In this document: positions 6,869 through 8,245 of the stretch, piece after piece
Numbering within the stretch: position 1 is the stretch's first letter
How the letters are laid out: each line of letters opens with the position of its first letter
NCBI GenBank assembly: GCA_020717935.1
Contig: DYDK01000073.1
Span: forward strand, 1-8,245
Reading direction: 5' to 3'
DNA: 8,245 bases
From: Desulfocapsa sp.
Lineage (GTDB): Bacteria > Desulfobacterota > Desulfobulbia > Desulfobulbales > Desulfocapsaceae
Position numbers and translations under genes: made by a program
The notes under the pieces: generated by a model
The model's database searches: none
The model's input: only the letters and a program-made list of their open reading frames with translations
Told to the model about the DNA's origin: nothing

Positions 6869-7336
6869 ATGATTTTTGAACTCCTGTTGCTTGGCAAGAC
6901 CAAAGATTCCTATCTCAGCGAAGGAATCGCTGAATTTTCCCATCGTCTGCAACACTACACGCGACTGTCAGTGAAACATATCCAGCACCGGAAAAAGAAT
7001 CAATGGAGTGAAGAACAGGAGCGGCAAGAGGATGGGCGTCTGCTTCTCAGTTGCATTCCGGCGGGGGCTTTGAAGGTGGTGCTTGATTTCCGTGGCCGCC
7101 AGGTAAGTTCAGAGGGACTGGCCGATCTTATCGGTCAATGGGAACATCAGGGAATCAAACAGGTGAACTTGCTCATTGGCGGCCCTCTTGGTCATTCCCC
7201 CGAGCTGGTGGCTCAGGCCGACTTGCTGCTGTCTCTGTCGCTCATGACCTTCACCCACGATATGACCCGACTTTTCTTGCTGGAGCAGTTGTATCGGGCC
7301 TATACCATCAAGGCCGGTGAGAAGTATCATAAATGA
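6869..7336 (+). CDS. rlmH: 23S rRNA (pseudouridine-1915-N3)-methyltransferase RlmH
   Basis: RlmH is a small SPOUT-class enzyme that uses S-adenosylmethionine to methylate N3 of pseudouridine 1915 in helix 69 of 23S rRNA in assembled ribosomes. The 155-residue length equals that of the E. coli enzyme. Visible motifs are VLDFRGRQVSSEGLADLI (71-88), the SAM-binding knot GGPLGHS (104-110), the LSLSLMTFTHDMTRLFLLEQLYRAYTI segment (121-147, two overlapping stretches) and the conserved C-terminal EKYHK. In most homologues the knot segment reads MTFPHxxxR; here it is MTFTHDMTR, a small departure. A moderate AAGAG lies ten bases before the ATG. It is the last gene of the yqgE run; AT-rich DNA begins directly after its stop. 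Confidence 0.96.
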   Translation: MIFELLLLGKTKDSYLSEGIAEFSHRLQHYTRLSVKHIQHRKKNQWSEEQERQEDGRLLLSCIPAGALKVVLDFRGRQVSSEGLADLIGQWEHQGIKQVNLLIGGPLGHSPELVAQADLLLSLSLMTFTHDMTRLFLLEQLYRAYTIKAGEKYHK

Positions 7337-7433
7337 AACTTTTTTGTGATTTTTTTGGCTATTTCACATATCAGCATTTTTCATCTTCTTTGTCTTCATC
7401 TATTTTTTATAACGAACGGGAGAGTTAAAGCTA

Positions 7434-8174
7434 ATGAGATTTTATTTCGCAAGGAGCATGAGATTTTTTGTCTTTCTATTGATATTTATGATGTTCTTCG
7501 TTTCAAGTGCAATCAGCATTCTTGCGGACGATATTGAAGAAGTTGATCCAGGGCAGATCACATTTAGAGAGCAAATCTCCGAGATTCAAAATGAAAAAAT
7601 TGACCCGTATACTGGCGAACTCTCTCTGTCCTATACGGATCTAACCTTACCTGGCAAGGGTGGTCTTGATCTTGCTATAGTGAGAACCTATCAGGCCAAT
7701 CGCAAACTCGACCAAATGCCACTCGGTCTTCGCTGGGATACGCCACTCGGTCTTCGCTGGGATATTCACATGGGGAGGATAATGAGAAATGGCTTTTATG
7801 TGAATATCGAATTGCATGATGGAACAAAAAATACAGCCGTCAAGGTAGATACATCGAATTCCAAAAGTTATTACACCAAAGATTTCTGGAAAGTTGATCT
7901 CAGTAATGTGCCGTTTTTGCAATTACCTGATGGTACCAAGATCGAATTTAATCATGCATACTTGAAATATTGGTACGCAACAAAAATCTCAAAGAACGGT
8001 AACGAAATTTCCATAACCTATAAAAATAATAGTCGAGACATTGATTACATAATAGACACATTAGGACATCAGATTCATTTCGAATATGCTCCCATGCCAG
8101 TTTACCCCAAGCTTACAACCATTTATTGCTTCAACAGCGATTTTCGCATCGCGTATAACCGACACAGCCGCTAA
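7434..8174 (+). CDS. Exported RHS/wall-associated-type protein, N-terminal fragment
   Basis: The frame starts at ATG 7434 with GGGAGAG at 7418-7424, nine bases upstream. Residues 9-31 form a signal peptide (MRFFVFLLIFMMFF then SSAISILA) with likely cleavage before DDIEE. Residues 35-75 (VDPGQITFREQISE, then IDPYTGELSLSYTDLTLPG) and 164-200 (LPDGTKIEF to ISITYKNNS) are typical of the N-terminal region of bacterial RHS-repeat and wall-associated proteins. Full-length members exceed 1000 residues and continue into YD repeats; this one stops after 246, and the last residues (NSDFRIAYNRHSR) look unlike a natural continuation. It contains an in-frame 8-residue duplication. Composition is clearly AT-richer than the genes to its left, suggesting acquired DNA. 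It may be a secreted short protein, or a displaced or broken RHS gene whose remainder is absent or past the right edge. Confidence 0.75.
   Translation: MRFYFARSMRFFVFLLIFMMFFVSSAISILADDIEEVDPGQITFREQISEIQNEKIDPYTGELSLSYTDLTLPGKGGLDLAIVRTYQANRKLDQMPLGLRWDTPLGLRWDIHMGRIMRNGFYVNIELHDGTKNTAVKVDTSNSKSYYTKDFWKVDLSNVPFLQLPDGTKIEFNHAYLKYWYATKISKNGNEISITYKNNSRDIDYIIDTLGHQIHFEYAPMPVYPKLTTIYCFNSDFRIAYNRHSR
7718..7764. repeat. 24-bp in-frame tandem duplication
   Basis: The 23 bases at 7718-7740, starting GCCACTCGG and ending CTGGGATA, recur identically at 7742-7764, a period of 24. The result in the protein is PLGLRWD at residues 96-102 repeated at 104-110. Identity of the copies at the nucleotide level points to recent duplication by slippage. 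Confidence 0.95.
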
Positions 8175-8245
8175 CATTTAATGTTTTCATATCAGTTGAA
8201 CTGCATATTCAATTTTGCTCCGCCTATCCATGGTAGTTCCTGGGG
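8175..8245. other. Right-edge AT-rich tail
   Basis: No gene can be called in these 71 bases. The RHS frame stays open after its TAA to the window end, but the translated residues show no RHS-like pattern, and the other frames end quickly or carry no family signal. A short palindrome, CAGTT-g-AACTG, lies at 8193-8203. Confidence 0.4.

Noticed and set aside
8168..8203. Integron attC-like core sites (GCTAAC and GTTGAAC)
   Set aside because: The two elements are less than 30 bases apart, too close for an attC site, and the first does not fully fit the core consensus.

Overview
The window looks like bacterial chromosome, most likely from a Gram-negative anaerobe of the Desulfobacterota (Desulfobulbaceae-like) type. 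That placement is an inference from the gene mix: cobalamin CbiB, a stand-alone GlgB, a YkgJ-type cysteine-cluster protein, DUF4126, an AbiEii-like relic and an exported RHS-type protein. No rRNA, tRNA or marker gene is present to fix it.

Layout. Bases 54-1058 (minus) carry cbiB, which finishes the cobalamin lower-ligand arm; a good Shine-Dalgarno run past its stop suggests the operon continues off the left edge. Bases 1059-1534 hold no credible gene. The right part of this gap is a 204-bp near-palindrome with 24/25-matching ends and a 3-bp flanking repeat, best read as a MITE-like element. It abuts the stop codon of the next gene.

Bases 5634 down to 1535 (minus) form one tight run of five genes: glgB (glycogen branching enzyme), a 65-residue unknown, a 99-residue protein that looks like a DUF6922-type N-terminus joined to an AbiEii-type C-terminus, a DUF4126 membrane protein, and a plasmid pRiA4b ORF-3 family protein. 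Gaps are 10-35 bp where genes do not share the duplicated junction at 2158-2184, so co-transcription is likely.

From the divergent intergenic region at 5635-5790 a plus-strand run begins: yqgE/algH family, a YkgJ-like Cys-cluster protein and rlmH (23S rRNA pseudouridine-1915 methyltransferase), with gaps of 38 and 62 bp. These are housekeeping or conserved genes.

After rlmH the composition shifts to AT-rich and an exported RHS/wall-associated-type protein starts at 7434. It stops after 246 residues, far short of full-length RHS proteins, and contains an in-frame 24-bp tandem duplication. This is the start of an accessory region that runs off the right edge.

I see no complete new defence or mobile system. 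The points most worth a second look are the palindromic element, the possible fused toxin-antitoxin relic, the duplicated start-codon junction and the truncated RHS gene.
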